Positions 62,846-62,862 of a stretch of DNA of 62,862 nt are shown here, in pieces. The notes beneath the pieces were generated by a model. It did no database searches, had not been told where the DNA came from, and saw nothing but the letters and a program-made list of their open reading frames with translations. Origin of the DNA: Streptosporangiaceae bacterium (GTDB lineage: Bacteria; Actinomycetota; Actinomycetes; Streptosporangiales; Streptosporangiaceae); NCBI GenBank assembly GCA_019239975.1, contig JAFAZE010000019.1, forward strand, positions 1-62,862. The letters run 5' to 3'. The position numbers were made by a program, and so were the translations under genes. The stretch's first letter is position 1; every line of letters starts with the position of its first letter.

Positions 62846-62862
62846 CGGCCGTGGCGGGGCGG

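Overview
This 62.9 kb window is high-GC DNA with codon use and gene families of a filamentous actinomycete. Indicators are the DUF222/HNH family, a SigE-type sigma factor, an XRE-DUF5753/DUF397 pair, SARP and NB-ARC/TPR regulators, folP-gpgS linkage and two-SIS hyp genes. A Streptosporangiales-like origin is plausible but not proven. I see no rRNA, CRISPR array, intact transposase or phage module. One tRNA (Val, UAC) is present.

Layout. 1-3.6 kb: end of an HNH protein, a sigma/anti-sigma-like pair and two small flavin-enzyme genes. 3.7-12 kb: a signalling island with a small helical protein ending in a RHIM-like amyloid motif, a SARP/NB-ARC/TPR regulator, a GT-B transferase/PfkB kinase pair, and an NB-ARC/TPR (NLR-like) protein whose N-terminus carries a matching motif. 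12.2-20.2 kb: a 19-codon micro-ORF with its own terminator, menB, a TetR gene with a palindromic operator, a LigB-like/folP/gpgS operon and an XRE/DUF397 pair. 20.2-26.9 kb: [NiFe]-hydrogenase maturation genes hypF and SIS-hypC2-SIS-hypC-hypD-hypE, without hypA, hypB or structural genes.

27-40.5 kb is the most unusual part. It holds a lasso-peptide cluster (ABC exporter, 38-residue precursor, cyclase, RRE protein, peptidase), two sulfotransferase-like genes, two paralogous exported proteins sharing the MRKLGK signal sequence, and a DinB pseudogene. It ends with a membrane-spanning regulator: XRE HTH, pseudokinase, TM helix and golvesin-like extracellular domain. A rare 10-11 bp word, GCTGGACAATA, occurs in the lasso/ABC intergenic region and upstream of this regulator. 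Three other promoters in the island share a different pair of boxes. I infer a locally regulated system in which a transmembrane one-component regulator could control a new Trp-rich lasso peptide.

40.6-62.9 kb is catabolic and metabolic: boxC-boxB (aerobic benzoyl-CoA epoxidation), the methylcitrate cycle (prpC, prpB, prpD) behind an apparently internally deleted EtfB-EtfA fusion with a divergent TetR gene and operator, tRNA-Val, two PIN-type toxin-like modules, vanA-vanB, a polytopic membrane protein and an IlvD/Edd dehydratase. It finishes with an Nramp-related, probably Mg2+, transporter preceded by an M-box riboswitch. Coordinates of starts were chosen from Shine-Dalgarno sequences and family alignment from memory; no database search was run.
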